Shown one piece after another: positions 52,671-63,216 of a DNA stretch of 64,000 nucleotides. This DNA comes from Gordonia sputi NBRC 100414. Lineage in GTDB: Bacteria > Actinomycetota > Actinomycetes > Mycobacteriales > Mycobacteriaceae. A program made the position numbers and the translations under genes. The notes below the pieces were generated by a model. It had not been told where the DNA came from. It made no database searches and was given only the letters and a program-made list of their open reading frames with translations. The first letter of the stretch is position 1. Each line of letters begins with the position of its first letter. The DNA lies in NCBI RefSeq assembly GCF_000248055.1, contig NZ_BAFC01000101.1, positions 1 through 64,000 of the forward strand, read 5' to 3'.

Positions 52671-53585
52671 TCAGTACGCATCGGGGTTCCCGATGTCCTC
52701 GGGTTCGATGCCGATCGACACGCCGACGTTGTCGATCAGGCGCGCCGCGCCGAGGCGGGCGGCGACCAGCAGCCGTCCGTCGCCCTTGTCGGGCGCTTCG
52801 CCGAGGGCGCGGTCGCGCAGCGCGAGGTAGTCGAGTTCGATGTCCGGCGACGTCGCCAGAACCGCCTGTGCGGCAGCGAGAATCGCGTCCTTGCCGCCGG
52901 GGGCGGCGTGCGCGCCGGCGGTGAGCGCAGCAGACAGCGTGGTGGCGATTTCACGCTGCTCCGGTGTCAGGTAGCGATTACGCGACGACAACGCCAAACC
53001 GTCGGCCTCGCGCACCGTCGGCACCCCGACGATATCGACGTCGAGGTTCAGGTCGGCCACCATCTGTGCGATCAAGACCAACTGCTGGTAGTCCTTCTCC
53101 CCGAAGAACGCGGCGTGCGGAGCCGCGATGTTGAGGAGTTTGCACACCACGGTCAGCATTCCCGCGAAGTGTCCCGGGCGCACGGCACCGTCGAGGATGT
53201 CGCCTGCCGGCCCCGGCACGATCGTGGTCCGCGGCCCCAGGGGGTACATGTCGTCGACGGTCGGTGCAAACACCAATTCCACACCGGCGGAACGCAACAG
53301 CTCGATGTCGTCGTCGAACGTCCGCGGGTAGGCGTCGAGATCTTCGTTCTCGCCGAACTGCAGTGGGTTGACGAAGATCGAGACGATGACCACCACGTTG
53401 CCGACGCTCTTGGCGGCGTCGATCAACTGCAGGTGACCCGCGTGCAGCGCACCCATCGTCGGTACCAACGCCACGCGCTTACCCGCGCGACGCAGCGCCT
53501 GACTGACCCGGTGCAGTGTGGCGGGGTCGCGATGCACCGTCAGTTCACCTCGGGCGTAGGCGTCTGGACTCAGCGGCGCGGTCAT
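52671..53585 (-). CDS. panC: Pantothenate synthetase
   Basis: A 304-residue nucleotidyltransferase: [15 protein letters not shown] contains the HIGH-like motif, [20 protein letters not shown] and [11 protein letters not shown] (KMSKS-like) follow. It condenses pantoate and beta-alanine with ATP. Ends at the start of the repeat array that separates it from panD. Confidence 0.95.
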   Translation of the reverse strand: MTAPLSPDAYARGELTVHRDPATLHRVSQALRRAGKRVALVPTMGALHAGHLQLIDAAKSVGNVVVIVSIFVNPLQFGENEDLDAYPRTFDDDIELLRSAGVELVFAPTVDDMYPLGPRTTIVPGPAGDILDGAVRPGHFAGMLTVVCKLLNIAAPHAAFFGEKDYQQLVLIAQMVADLNLDVDIVGVPTVREADGLALSSRNRYLTPEQREIATTLSAALTAGAHAAPGGKDAILAAAQAVLATSPDIELDYLALRDRALGEAPDKGDGRLLVAARLGAARLIDNVGVSIGIEPEDIGNPDAY

Positions 53586-53652
53586 CGTTCTCCTCCTACA
53601 CAGCTCGAAAGGCCGTGCATCACAACATCTGTCGGCATCTGTTCGGGTTCAC

Positions 53653-54681
53653 TCACTGCTCCAATACGTCGAGGAGCGGTGCGGGTGCGTCGGTGTACGC
53701 GGCTGCCCGACGCGCAAGGATGCGATACGCCTCGGCGATCGCATCCGGTCGATGGCCGCCGGGTAGTGCGCGGAGAGCGTCGAGGTGGTCTGCGACGGCC
53801 TGCGCGTCGCCTCGGGCGACGGGCCCTGTCAACGCGGCGGGGCCGAGATCGAGCACATTGTGGAGGGCCGCGGTGAGAAGCGGCGCGAGGATGCGTTCGG
53901 CCAACCGTTCCGAGGATCCGTCGACGGTCGCCGCGTCCCGACCGGACTCCCCCGCGCCGCCCTCGATGGCCGCGTTCATCGCCACGACCGCATCGCTGAC
54001 GAGTGCGACGAGATGATTAGCACCGTGCGCGAGTGCGGCGTGATAGAGCGTGCGGTCGGCCTCGGCGATCCGGACGGGCTCACCGCCCATCTCGAGCACA
54101 AGGGCCGACGCTATCGCGAGACCCACCTCGTCGGCAGCGGTGACGCCAAAGCACGCCTGCGGCAGCCGGGCGGTGTCGTCGTCGGTTCCGACGAACGTCA
54201 TCGCGGGATGAATGGCGAGCGGAAGCGCCCCGAGCGCGGTGAGGGGCGCCAGGATGTCGACGCCGTGCGCGCCCGCTGTGTGTACGACGAGCGTCCGAGG
54301 ACGCAGCCGCCCGCTGTCCACGATCTCGGCGACGACGTCGGAGATGCGGTCGTCGGGTACCGCGATGATCAGGAGCTCCGAGCGTGCGACGACGTCGGGA
54401 AGGTCGAGGATCTGCGATTCGGGAAGGCGCTGCGCGGCGCGGCGTCGAGAGTGCGGCGACCGCGCCACAACCGCTCCGACCACGTGGCCTGCGCGTTCGA
54501 GTGCCTCGCCGAGTGCGGTTCCGACACGTCCCGCCGAAATGATGCCGATGGTCAGGCGCGCGGGTGTCGGCAGATTGCTCACGCCTGCGAATTCGGCGGA
54601 GAAAGATCCGGAATGGCCTGCTCGCCCCGCGTCGCGGGGTGGCTTACTCGACACGGCGGGATCGCCGTTCGGTGAGGTCAC
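53653..54681 (-). CDS. Rossmann-like DUF2520 protein, Rv3603c-like
   Basis: A 342-residue protein with an N-terminal Rossmann fold, TIGIISAGRVGTALGEAL near residue 43, and a helical C-terminal DUF2520 domain (YHAALAHGANHLVALV). GTG at 54681 sits behind GGGAGG. The family resembles ketopantoate reductase/NADP oxidoreductases and lies upstream of panC, so a role near pantothenate metabolism is possible but unproven. Confidence 0.8.
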   Translation of the reverse strand: MTSPNGDPAVSSKPPRDAGRAGHSGSFSAEFAGVSNLPTPARLTIGIISAGRVGTALGEALERAGHVVGAVVARSPHSRRRAAQRLPESQILDLPDVVARSELLIIAVPDDRISDVVAEIVDSGRLRPRTLVVHTAGAHGVDILAPLTALGALPLAIHPAMTFVGTDDDTARLPQACFGVTAADEVGLAIASALVLEMGGEPVRIAEADRTLYHAALAHGANHLVALVSDAVVAMNAAIEGGAGESGRDAATVDGSSERLAERILAPLLTAALHNVLDLGPAALTGPVARGDAQAVADHLDALRALPGGHRPDAIAEAYRILARRAAAYTDAPAPLLDVLEQ

Positions 54682-54830
54682 CGGTGTCCTCCCAGATCGT
54701 TCCAGTCCCAACTGCAGCGTGGGTACCGGACGTGCACCGCAATGCTAGGCGCTCGACGCATCGTCGGGCCAATGCCTGTGAGACGGGTCACCCGAGAGGA
54801 CCGGTCAGAAGGGTGCCGGGCTGTGAGAAG

Positions 54831-56186
54831 TCAGTCTTCGCGACGGCGACGTCCGCCGCCGCTACCGCCGGAAGTCTGGCGAAGCTGATTGAGCAGCTCC
54901 GCGACCGGCAGCCCCGCTGTGTGCGCGGCGTCGTGGTCGTCGTCTTCCTCACGGCGTCGTCGGCCACCGCTGTAGCCGGCACGCGCACCGTCGTCGCCGG
55001 TCTCGTGACGCCCCGCCGTGGTGTCGGTGGCATCGGGGGTGTCGGTGTCTCCGGACTCCGGTGCGGGTGAGGTTGCCGCGTCGGCCGCCTGGGTGTCGTG
55101 CTCCGGCGCCTCGACGGTCTCGGCAGCAGGGGCCGTCTCCGCAGTGGGGACATAGAATCCGCCGGAGAACGGCGACGCCGAGGTCGGTTCTGCGGGCGGA
55201 GGCGTCTCGTCGAATCCCGACGTGTAGGGCGCGCGCGGCTGTTCGTCGACGACGTCGACGACCACCTCTTCAACCCCGAACTCTTGAACGGGTTGCGCCA
55301 CAAGCGTCTCGTCGACGGCCCGTGCCTCGACTTCTTCGGCGCGGACGTCCTCGACGGCTACGTCCTCGACGGCTTCGACGGCGACTTCGTCGGCGCGGAT
55401 GTCGTCGAGCGGAACCTCGGTGGCGATGCGGCCGGAGATGGGGGCGTCACCCGGAATGACCGGAAGCACTTCCGTCATCTCGTTGGGATCGACATCAGAC
55501 CCGAAGCGTCGCGGAGCGTCGAACGGGCGGGAGTCGCGTCGTCGATGCTCGGCGCCCGGGGCGGTCTGCTCGAAATCGCGGGCGGCAACAGCGCCGTCGT
55601 CGTGAGCGGTGTAGTCGGTCTGGCCGTAGCCGCCCGGGTAGCCCGCCCCGCTGCCGTAGCCGCCGGCCTGGGGATCGGAGTGACCCGGCTGCGCTCCGAG
55701 ACCGCCGAGACCCGAGGCCAGCTCGCGCAGCTTCTCGCTGGGAAGCGCCGCTCGCTGGTCGGGTAGCGACTCGCCCAGCAGCATCTCCAGGCTCGACCGC
55801 AGAGCGAGTACCTGCGCCTTGAGTTCTGCCAGCTCGACACCGGCCTCGTCGCTGATCTCCTTGCGGATCGTCGATTCGACGTCGAGCTCGTACTGCCTGC
55901 GCGCGGCGATCTCGCGCTCGAGTTGCAACTCGTACACCAGTCGCAGATCGCGGCTCTTGCTCTCGGCGCTTTCGGCCTGTCTGCGGTAGCGAGTGACAAG
56001 GATCGCCGCGATCACAGCGGCCCACAGCGCCGCGATCACCGCCAGCGATCCGAGCACCGAGATCTGATCGGCGAAGAGCATCAACACGCTGGCCACCACG
56101 GCCAGCACGATCAGGAGACCCACCAACCACTGCCCGACGCGACCGGAGCGGCGTGTGTCGGCGGCACGGCCAGTCGAGGTCGTCAT
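54831..56186 (-). CDS. Membrane protein with coiled-coil and long acidic tail, Rv3604c-like (DUF6779)
   Basis: A 451-residue protein: two transmembrane helices at about residues 18-65, then a Lys/Glu-rich helix (YELQLEREIAARRQYELDVE) that is likely a coiled coil, followed by a long Gly/Pro/Asp-rich disordered region with many VEDVAVEDV-like acidic repeats. The C-terminal segment LPVAELLNQLRQTSGGSG may be a short binding motif. Conserved in Mycobacteriales next to the folate operon; function unknown. Confidence 0.8.
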   Translation of the reverse strand: MTTSTGRAADTRRSGRVGQWLVGLLIVLAVVASVLMLFADQISVLGSLAVIAALWAAVIAAILVTRYRRQAESAESKSRDLRLVYELQLEREIAARRQYELDVESTIRKEISDEAGVELAELKAQVLALRSSLEMLLGESLPDQRAALPSEKLRELASGLGGLGAQPGHSDPQAGGYGSGAGYPGGYGQTDYTAHDDGAVAARDFEQTAPGAEHRRRDSRPFDAPRRFGSDVDPNEMTEVLPVIPGDAPISGRIATEVPLDDIRADEVAVEAVEDVAVEDVRAEEVEARAVDETLVAQPVQEFGVEEVVVDVVDEQPRAPYTSGFDETPPPAEPTSASPFSGGFYVPTAETAPAAETVEAPEHDTQAADAATSPAPESGDTDTPDATDTTAGRHETGDDGARAGYSGGRRRREEDDDHDAAHTAGLPVAELLNQLRQTSGGSGGGRRRRED

Positions 56187-56277
56187 GATCGTGAACTTAC
56201 CCTCTGACGGCCCGCGCGACCGCCAGGCTGGTGCGGAGAGTCACGATTGGCCTCATAAAATCCCATCACAGAGGGGG

Positions 56278-56820
56278 TCACGCGGGCCCGGGATGACCGT
56301 CTGCCCGCGGCTGCGTCGGCTGGTCGGTCGGGTCGTCGGGTGCCCGGCAGCAGTACTCGAGCCACAGCGCCGCGACGACGAGCACGAGCCCGCCGAAGGC
56401 GCCGACGATCGCACCGGGTCTGTCATGCTCGGCAGCATTCACGCCGTGCTGACTCCACAGGAACACCAGCATCCCCACCCATACGCCGACGGCCACGGCA
56501 CCCAGGATCGCCGACGCCTTGGCCAGTGCGAGGACACGCGCTGCGGTCAGCGGGTGCAGCTGCCCGCGTGCACGACCCACCTGACGGTCGGCGACACGTG
56601 CGCGCACCACGAATGCCATCGCCGTCTCGATCGCGGCGAGCACGTAGAGGACGATTCCCGCCAGCAGCGGCAGCGGGGGCAGTGCCGAGTAGTTGTAGCG
56701 CACCAGAATCCACGAGATCACCGCGACAAAGACCGCAATGATCAGCAGATCACGTGGCCGGGTCGGACCAAGGCCGGGTTCGTCGGACTCCGGTGGCGTC
56801 GACGGCTGCGGGGTTGTCAC
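56278..56820 (-). CDS. DUF3180 membrane protein, Rv3605c-like
   Basis: A 180-residue protein with four hydrophobic helices: [50 protein letters not shown], and [18 protein letters not shown]. The GTG overlaps the folK stop. Consistently follows folK in Mycobacteriales; function unknown. Confidence 0.82.
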   Translation of the reverse strand: MTTPQPSTPPESDEPGLGPTRPRDLLIIAVFVAVISWILVRYNYSALPPLPLLAGIVLYVLAAIETAMAFVVRARVADRQVGRARGQLHPLTAARVLALAKASAILGAVAVGVWVGMLVFLWSQHGVNAAEHDRPGAIVGAFGGLVLVVAALWLEYCCRAPDDPTDQPTQPRADGHPGPA

Positions 56821-57368
56821 CGCGCCACCTCACTCCCGGGTCGGCCCGGCTGCGAACCTCCCGGGCGCACGTACAGTCGGTGCACGCCTGCGCGTTCACT
56901 CGCGGGTAGTGCCGCGACCAGGTCGACCACCGACCGGACACCGTCGGGCGTCCACAGCGTCGCGTCGGGTTCGATCTCCAGCCACGGCACGAGCACGAAG
57001 GCACGGTCGGCGGCTCGCGGATGCGGCAGCGTCAGCACGTCGTCGTCACTGATGATCGGCTGCCCGTCGGCGTCGGTCGCACAGATCACGTCGACGTCGA
57101 GAGTTCTTGGGCCCCAACGGATGTCTCGGGTCCGGTCAGCAGCGCGCTCGAGTTCGAAGCCACGCTCCAACCAGTCACGCGCAGAGATCGGGGCGTCGAC
57201 GATGAGCGTGATGTTGTAGAAGTCGGGTTGTTCGACGCCGCCCCACGGGGCCGTCGAATAGATGCTCGACGCCGCGACGAGGTTGTCGGCGAATGCGTCG
57301 ACAACCTCACCGAGCCGGGCCACTCGGTCGCCGAGATTGGTACCGGCGGACAACACGGCGCGCGTCAT
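56817..57368 (-). CDS. folK: 6-hydroxymethyl-7,8-dihydropterin pyrophosphokinase
   Basis: A 183-residue [20 protein letters not shown] (first loop), the [14 protein letters not shown] signature with two metal-binding Asp, and [16 protein letters not shown]. It activates the pterin with ATP for the FolP step. ATG at 57368 overlaps the folB stop. Confidence 0.93.
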   Translation of the reverse strand: MTRAVLSAGTNLGDRVARLGEVVDAFADNLVAASSIYSTAPWGGVEQPDFYNITLIVDAPISARDWLERGFELERAADRTRDIRWGPRTLDVDVICATDADGQPIISDDDVLTLPHPRAADRAFVLVPWLEIEPDATLWTPDGVRSVVDLVAALPASERAGVHRLYVRPGGSQPGRPGSEVAR

Positions 57369-57745
57369 CTCGCACCACCCGCCGATTTGCGGGAGCGTCG
57401 GGTCACGACGGCGACGTCGGCGAAATCCAGCGGGATCGGCGCGGACGGCTTGTGCACCACCACTTCGCACGCGTGAATGCGGTCGTCGAGCATGACCTTC
57501 TCGGCGATCTCCCCGCCGACAGCCTCGATCAGATTGCGGGGGTCACCGGCGACGACGTCGTGGACCTGCTGTGCGAGCGACCCGTAGTCGATGGTGTCGG
57601 CCAGATCGTCCGACGCCGCGGCGGCCCGCAAGTCGGCCCACAGCGTGACGTCGATGATGAAGTCCTGCCCGTCGCGGCGTTCGTGGTCGAAGACGCCGTG
57701 GTTGCCGCGCACCCGCAGTCCGCGCAGTTCGATGCGGTCAGCCAT
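57365..57745 (-). CDS. folB: Dihydroneopterin aldolase
   Basis: A 126-residue [30 protein letters not shown] and [12 protein letters not shown], with catalytic Glu and Lys in the RVHK-like [12 protein letters not shown]. Produces hydroxymethyl dihydropterin. GGGAG precedes the ATG; 8 bp overlap with the folP end. Confidence 0.93.
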   Translation of the reverse strand: MADRIELRGLRVRGNHGVFDHERRDGQDFIIDVTLWADLRAAAASDDLADTIDYGSLAQQVHDVVAGDPRNLIEAVGGEIAEKVMLDDRIHACEVVVHKPSAPIPLDFADVAVVTRRSRKSAGGAR

Positions 57746-58655
57746 CTCGATGCTCCCGCCGGACGGTATGCCGGTCACGCCCACCCGAACGCCACGCCGC
57801 GGCGACGGTCACCGCATCCCGGTTGGCCGCGACGTCGTGGACCCGAACTCCCCACGCGCCCTGCACCGCGGCGAGCGCGCTGATCGACGCCGTCGCGATC
57901 TCGCGTCCCTCCGGTTCACGATCGTGGCCGTCGGCGGCGAGCAGCGTGCCGAGGAAACGCTTGCGCGACGCCCCGACGAGCACCGGAAAACCGAGATCGA
58001 CCAGCGTCGGCAACGCGTTGAGCAGCGCCCAATTGTGTTGTGCTGTCTTGGCGAATCCCAGCCCGGGATCGAGGATGATGTTGTCGGGATCGACCCCGAC
58101 GTCGACAGCGGCGTCGACCTGGCCGAGGAGCTCACGACTGACCTCTGCGACCACGTCGCGGTACCCGCCCGTGTCGTCGACCCGGTGCGTGAATCGTCGA
58201 CCGGCATCCGATTCGGCTGCCGCGGGACGCCAGTGCATCAGAATCCAGGGCAGTCCGGCGTCGGCGAGAAGCGCTGCCATGCCCGGATCGGCGCGACCCC
58301 CCGACACGTCGTTGACGATCGTCGCCCCGGCCTCGATGGCGGCCGACGCCACGCCTGCGCGCATCGTGTCGACCGAGACCTGTGCACCCTCGGCAGCGAG
58401 TGCGGCGATCACCGGAACCACCCGCTTGATCTCGACGGACTCGTCGACGCGTACCGCACCCGGGCGGGTCGATTCGCCCCCGACGTCGATGATGTCGGCG
58501 CCGCCGGCGAGCAGACGAAAACCGTGTTCGACGGCGCGCTCGGCGTCGAGGTAGCGACCACCGTCGGAGAATGAGTCGGCGGTGACGTTGACGACGCCCA
58601 TCACCTTTGTGCGCGCGTCATCGGCCGTGTCGACGGCGACCGGGTGAGCGGTCAC
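57738..58655 (-). CDS. folP: Dihydropteroate synthase
   Basis: A 305-residue TIM-barrel: [36 protein letters not shown], and [11 protein letters not shown] cover pterin and pABA sites. GTG at 58655 overlaps the folE stop. Sulfonamide target. Confidence 0.95.
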   Translation of the reverse strand: MTAHPVAVDTADDARTKVMGVVNVTADSFSDGGRYLDAERAVEHGFRLLAGGADIIDVGGESTRPGAVRVDESVEIKRVVPVIAALAAEGAQVSVDTMRAGVASAAIEAGATIVNDVSGGRADPGMAALLADAGLPWILMHWRPAAAESDAGRRFTHRVDDTGGYRDVVAEVSRELLGQVDAAVDVGVDPDNIILDPGLGFAKTAQHNWALLNALPTLVDLGFPVLVGASRKRFLGTLLAADGHDREPEGREIATASISALAAVQGAWGVRVHDVAANRDAVTVAAAWRSGGRDRHTVRREHRDG

Positions 58656-59290
58656 CGGGTGATGAGGTCGAGTGCCTCGCCGCGCGAAACGGCGCTGGTC
58701 TTGAAGATGCCGCGCACCGCGGACGTCGTCGTGCGAGCGCCCGGCTTGCGGATGCCGCGCATCGCCATGCACAGGTGTTCGGCTTCGATCACCACGATCA
58801 CGCCACGTGGATTGAGCCGCTCCACCAGAGCATCGGCGATCTGGCTGGTCAATCGCTCCTGCACCTGCGGACGCTTGGCGTAGAGGTCGACGACGCGCGC
58901 CAACTTCGACAGTCCGGTCACCTGGCCCGATGGGCCGGGAATGTAGCCGACATGGGCGACACCGTGGAACGACACGAGGTGGTGCTCGCACGTCGAGTAC
59001 ATCGGGATGTCTTTGACCAGCACCAACTCGTCGTGGTCCTCGTCGAAGATGGTCGCGAGTACCTCCGACGGGTCGGTGTAGAGCCCGGCGAACATCTCGC
59101 GGTACGCGTTGGCCACGCGGGTCGGCGTGCGTCGCAGCCCCTCGCGGTCGGGGTCTTCGCCGACCGCGATCAGCAACTCCCGGACGGCAGCTTCGGCGCG
59201 CTCCTGGTCGAAGAAGCGCCCCTCTCCGGTCGATAGTTCGCGCGACGCGCCGTCGTGAGTCGCGATGTCGTGACCCTCGCTGATTGTCAT
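58652..59290 (-). CDS. folE: GTP cyclohydrolase I
   Basis: A 212-residue Fol[15 protein letters not shown] (zinc Cys and His), [22 protein letters not shown] and [16 protein letters not shown] (second zinc Cys). First step from GTP to dihydroneopterin triphosphate. 11 bp after the ftsH stop; folE-folP-folB-folK form one overlapping operon. Confidence 0.95.
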   Translation of the reverse strand: MTISEGHDIATHDGASRELSTGEGRFFDQERAEAAVRELLIAVGEDPDREGLRRTPTRVANAYREMFAGLYTDPSEVLATIFDEDHDELVLVKDIPMYSTCEHHLVSFHGVAHVGYIPGPSGQVTGLSKLARVVDLYAKRPQVQERLTSQIADALVERLNPRGVIVVIEAEHLCMAMRGIRKPGARTTTSAVRGIFKTSAVSRGEALDLITR

Positions 59291-59301
59291 CGATCCGACC
59301 C

Positions 59302-61722
59302 TCAGGCTCCGTCTCCGTGTGAACGATTGTCCCCGTGTGAACGATTCTCCCCGTGTGAACCGCTGTCGCCGGAGTCATCACGATGCTGCCCACCGTTGTG
59401 GCCCGCACCGTTCTGACCGCCGTACGAGCCGTTGCCATAGCCATACCCGTTGGGCTGATTTCCGTTGGCGCCGTTCGGGTTTCCGTTCTGCGGATATCCC
59501 TGCGTCTGCGGATACCCGTGCGACTGCGGATCTCCCTGCGACTGGGGCGGCCAACCCGGCGCCGACCAGTCACGCGGGGCGCCGTAGTCGGGTCGGGTTC
59601 CGCCGCCCTGCGGGCCCTGCGGGTAGGGCTGCTGCGGGTAGGGCTGCCCGTAGCTCTGACCTGGATAGGAACCCGGACCTTGAGGCGTTCCGTAGTAGGG
59701 CTGCTGCCCACCGGGGTAACCGGACGGCGAGCCCGGTGCACTTCCGGCACCGACGGGTTCGCGCACCGGCTCCGGCGGAGGCGGAGGCCACGGCTCGCCA
59801 CGTTCGATGGCCCTCTCGCCGGGGGTCTTCACCGGGGGCTTGTCGCTCGGGGTGCGCTCGCCGAACTCGTTGAACGTCGTGATTCGCGGACGCTTCTCGA
59901 CGTCGGAAAGGATGCTCTCGAGATCCTTGCGGGTCAGCGTCTCCTTCTCAAGGAGTTCGCTGGCGAGCACGTCGAGGGTGTCGCGGTACTCGGACAGAAT
60001 CGCCCACGCCTCGGTGTGCGCGGCCTCGATCAGTCGGCGCACCTCGTCGTCGATTTCGCTCGCGACCTCGGCGGAGTAGTCACTCTGCGCGCCCATGCTG
60101 CGGCCGAGGAACGGATCGCCCTGCTCCTGCCCGTAGCGCACAGCGCCGAGCTTGGCGCTCATGCCGTATTCGGTGACCATCGCGCGTGCGATCTTGGTCG
60201 CCTGGTCGATGTCCGACGACGCGCCGGTCGTCGGCTCGTGGAAGACCAATTCCTCCGATGCGCGTCCGCCCATGGCCATCACCAGACGAGCGATCATCTC
60301 CGAGCGCGTCATCAGGTCTTTGTCCTGCTCGGGCACGGCGAGCGCGTGACCGCCCGTTCGTCCACGCGCGAGGATCGTCACCTTGTAGATCGGGTCGAGA
60401 TCGGGCATCGCCCACGCGGCGAGCGTGTGACCACTTTCGTGGTACGCGACAACCTTCTTCTCGTGTTCGCTGATGATCCGGCTCTTGCGACGCGGTCCGC
60501 CGATGACACGGTCGACCGCCTCCTCGAGCATCTCCGCCGTGATGACCGTCTTGTTCTCGCGTGCGGCGAGCAGTGCGGCCTCGTTGACGACGTTGGCGAG
60601 GTCGGCGCCCGACATTCCTGGCGTGCGCTTGGCCAAACCGTCGAGGTCGGCGTCTTCTGCGATGGGCTTGCCCTTGGCATGCACCTTGAGGATTGCCCGA
60701 CGACCGGCGATGTCGGGGTTGCCGACGGGGATCTGCCGGTCGAAACGTCCCGGACGCAGCAGCGCAGGGTCGAGGATGTCGGGACGGTTGGTCGCTGCGA
60801 TCAGGATCACGCCCGAGCGGTCGCCGAAGCCGTCCATCTCCACGAGCAACTGGTTCAACGTCTGCTCGCGCTCGTCGTGACCACCGCCGAGACCGGCACC
60901 ACGCTGACGGCCGACGGCGTCGATCTCGTCGACGAAGATGATGCACGGGCTGTTGTTCTTGGCCTGCTCGAACAGATCGCGCACACGCGACGCACCGACA
61001 CCGACGAACATCTCGACGAAGTCAGAACCGGAAATGGTGAAGAACGGCACGCCCGCCTCGCCAGCGACTGCCCGCGCCAGCAGGGTCTTACCGGTACCGG
61101 GCGGACCGTAGAGCAGCACGCCGCGGGGAATCTTGGCGCCGAGCGCCTGGTAGCGCGCCGGGTTCTGCAGGAAGTCCTTGATCTCGTACAACTCTTCGAC
61201 GGCCTCGTCGGCACCCGCGACGTCGGCGAAGGTGGTCTTGGGCATGTCCTTGGACAACTGCTTGGCCTTGGACTTGCCGAAGCCCATCACGCCGCCCTTG
61301 CCGCCACCCTGCATGCGGTTCATGACGAAGAAGAAGAGCCCGAACAAGAGCAGCATCGGCAGCAGGAAGATCATGATCTGCCAGAACACCGACTGCTGCG
61401 TCACGTTGGTCTGGTAGCCGGCCCCGGTCGACTTGACCGAGTCGAAGACCTGCTCACCCGCCGAAGCCGGGTACTTGGTCGAGATCTTCGTGACGTCCTT
61501 GCCGTCGACCTTGATTGCATCCTTGGTCTCGATCCGCAACTGCTGTTCGCGATCATCGATCTGGACGAACTTGGTGTTCTTGGTGTTGAGCTGTGTCAAC
61601 GCGACAGAGGTGTCGACCCCGGTGTAGCCGCGATCGCCATCGCGCATCGCGCTCCAGCCCCACAGGGCGAGCACAAGCACCGCGAGTATCGCGAGGTTAC
61701 GGAAGACTGTCTTTCGGTTCAT
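59302..61722 (-). CDS. ftsH: Membrane AAA+ zinc metalloprotease FtsH
   Basis: An 806-residue FtsH: two transmembrane helices (about residues 7-25 and 108-128) with a periplasmic segment, AAA+ domain with GPPGTGKT and second-region [15 protein letters not shown], and zinc site HESGH near residue 430. The C-terminal 200 residues are a Gly/Pro/Gln/Tyr-rich tail ([14 protein letters not shown] and [11 protein letters not shown]), longer than in E. coli. ATG for MNRKTVF chosen by comparison with mycobacterial FtsH; an ATG two codons earlier is possible. Degrades misfolded membrane proteins. Confidence 0.95.
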   Translation of the reverse strand: MNRKTVFRNLAILAVLVLALWGWSAMRDGDRGYTGVDTSVALTQLNTKNTKFVQIDDREQQLRIETKDAIKVDGKDVTKISTKYPASAGEQVFDSVKSTGAGYQTNVTQQSVFWQIMIFLLPMLLLFGLFFFVMNRMQGGGKGGVMGFGKSKAKQLSKDMPKTTFADVAGADEAVEELYEIKDFLQNPARYQALGAKIPRGVLLYGPPGTGKTLLARAVAGEAGVPFFTISGSDFVEMFVGVGASRVRDLFEQAKNNSPCIIFVDEIDAVGRQRGAGLGGGHDEREQTLNQLLVEMDGFGDRSGVILIAATNRPDILDPALLRPGRFDRQIPVGNPDIAGRRAILKVHAKGKPIAEDADLDGLAKRTPGMSGADLANVVNEAALLAARENKTVITAEMLEEAVDRVIGGPRRKSRIISEHEKKVVAYHESGHTLAAWAMPDLDPIYKVTILARGRTGGHALAVPEQDKDLMTRSEMIARLVMAMGGRASEELVFHEPTTGASSDIDQATKIARAMVTEYGMSAKLGAVRYGQEQGDPFLGRSMGAQSDYSAEVASEIDDEVRRLIEAAHTEAWAILSEYRDTLDVLASELLEKETLTRKDLESILSDVEKRPRITTFNEFGERTPSDKPPVKTPGERAIERGEPWPPPPPEPVREPVGAGSAPGSPSGYPGGQQPYYGTPQGPGSYPGQSYGQPYPQQPYPQGPQGGGTRPDYGAPRDWSAPGWPPQSQGDPQSHGYPQTQGYPQNGNPNGANGNQPNGYGYGNGSYGGQNGAGHNGGQHRDDSGDSGSHGENRSHGDNRSHGDGA

Positions 61723-61885
61723 GCGCATTGGTGGAGGTCCAGGCCACGTGTTGGGCCGCCCGGCGCCGTTACCACTGTCCTTCCCATCGGTTCGTGAACG
61801 ATGTGAACGCCACCCAAGGGTTCGGTCGTACACATTGAGGCTACCGGTCAACGATCACGCAGGTGAAACCGTTCCCTGTTTGTCT

Positions 61886-62314
61886 GCGTGGCTTCGCCAC
61901 GCGCTGTTTGCGCCCTCAGCGCCACTCTTCGTCGTCACCGGCAACGTCGCTACGCTCCTCGCCGGCCCTCCTGCATCGCGGCGCGCGCAAACAGGGTTTG
62001 TCTGCACGGGCTCCGCCCGCGCGCTGTTTGCGCCCTCAGCGCCACTCTTCGTCGTCACCGGCAACGTCGCTCCGCTCCTCGCCGCCTCCTCCTGCATCGC
62101 GGCGCGCGCAAACAGGGTTTGTCTGCGTGCGGGCTCGGCAACGTCGCTCCGCTCCTCGCCGGCTCCTCCTGCATCGCAGCGCGCGCAAACAGAGCCTTCT
62201 GCACGGGCTCCGCCCGCGCGCTGTTTGCGCCCTCAGCGCCACTCTTCTCGTCGTCACCGGCCCCGTCGCTGCGCTCCTCGCCGGCTCCTCCTGCATCGCA
62301 GCGCGCGCAAACAG
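61886..62314. repeat. 120-bp tandem array of elements with CTGTTTGCGC terminal inverted repeats
   Basis: Fills the gene-free ftsH-hpt spacer. A 91-bp element begins CTGTTTGCGC and ends GCGCAAACAG (first copy 61904-61994). Copies repeat about every 120 bp, one of them with an internal deletion after about 62125, and a short hairpin precedes each full copy. The body contains CGTCGCTCCGCTCCTCGCC and CTCCTGCATCGC. No coding potential convincing enough to call. Confidence 0.85.
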
Positions 62315-62325
62315 GGTCCTGGGTG

Positions 62326-62901
62326 CTAGTTCTCGTAGACCGAGGCGCGCAGGCGACCGATGAAGGGGAGGTCGCGGTAGCGCTCGGCATAGTCGAGGCC
62401 ATAGCCGACGACGAACTCGTTCGGGATGTCGAAGCCGACATCGGCGACGTCGACGGGCGAACGGACGGCCTCCGGCTTGCGCAGCAGCGTGCACACCGCC
62501 AGCGACCGCGGCTGGCGGGTGGCGAGGTTCTTCATCAGCCACGACAGCGTCAGACCCGAGTCGATGATGTCCTCGACGATGAGCACGTCACGGCCCGCGA
62601 TATCGCGATCGAGATCCTTGAGGATGCGCACCACGCCCGACGACGACGTCGCCGACCCGTAGCTCGACACAGCCATGAACTCCATCTGCGACGGGATCGG
62701 CAGTGCGCGGGCGAAATCGGTCATGAACATGATCGCGCCCTTCAGGACGCCGATCAGGACCAGATCGTCCTGCAGGTCCGTGTAGCGCTGCACCACCGAC
62801 TGGGCCAGCTCCGCGGTCCGCGCCTTGATCTGTTCCTCCGTAATGAGGACTGCTTCGATGTCGTCGCCGTAGTGGTGCTCGATCTCGATCTCGGAATGCA
62901 C
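62326..62901 (-). CDS. hpt: Hypoxanthine-guanine phosphoribosyltransferase
   Basis: A 191-residue PRTase: [20 protein letters not shown] near residue 50, and the PRPP-binding loop [18 protein letters not shown] near residue 105. Salvages hypoxanthine and guanine. GTG at 62901 is the best-placed start I can see; codons upstream are open but unlike Hpt. Order ftsH-hpt fits the Rv3610c-Rv3624c neighbourhood. Confidence 0.93.
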   Translation of the reverse strand: MHSEIEIEHHYGDDIEAVLITEEQIKARTAELAQSVVQRYTDLQDDLVLIGVLKGAIMFMTDFARALPIPSQMEFMAVSSYGSATSSSGVVRILKDLDRDIAGRDVLIVEDIIDSGLTLSWLMKNLATRQPRSLAVCTLLRKPEAVRSPVDVADVGFDIPNEFVVGYGLDYAERYRDLPFIGRLRASVYEN

Positions 62902-63216
62902 GGATACCAGCTTGACACGTCCGCCGAACCGGGCGAAGCCCGCGGTGCCATCTACTGCGCCTGCACGCGATTGCCACCTACAGAAAATGTCGTCCGATAA
63001 CAGGACAAATCTATTACAAGAGAATAACGGATCGAAACATGCGTCACCCACGGTTCGCGTTCAGCCCGCGCTCCGAGAAAAGAAGTCACTATCTATTCTT
63101 GAGCCTCACCGTGATCGGCATCACACAACACGAAGCTCGGCATTTCTGAGAATCACACGACGGCGTAATCGCCGATGACAAGCAGACTCAACGTCGGATC
63201 AAGGACGAGGACGACA
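62902..63216. other. Gene-free, AT-richer spacer
   Basis: About 315 bp between divergent hpt and the secreted protein gene. Markedly lower in GC than its flanks, especially 62985-63160. It must contain both promoters; I see no repeat, RNA gene or convincing small ORF. Confidence 0.5.

Noticed and set aside
58656..59801. Long upstream extension of the folP frame
   Set aside because: The extension overlaps folE and ftsH on the same strand in another frame and is Arg/Thr-rich; the FolP fold begins at the GTG at 58655.
59383..61797. An 804-codon open frame on the plus strand opposite ftsH
   Set aside because: It is antisense to a clear FtsH, has Arg-rich low-quality composition and no recognisable domain; long antisense frames are expected in high-GC DNA.
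61886..62314. Small proteins encoded in the ftsH-hpt spacer
   Set aside because: Several frames are open only because the 120-bp period is a multiple of three; the sequence is explained by tandem repeats and has no ribosome site.
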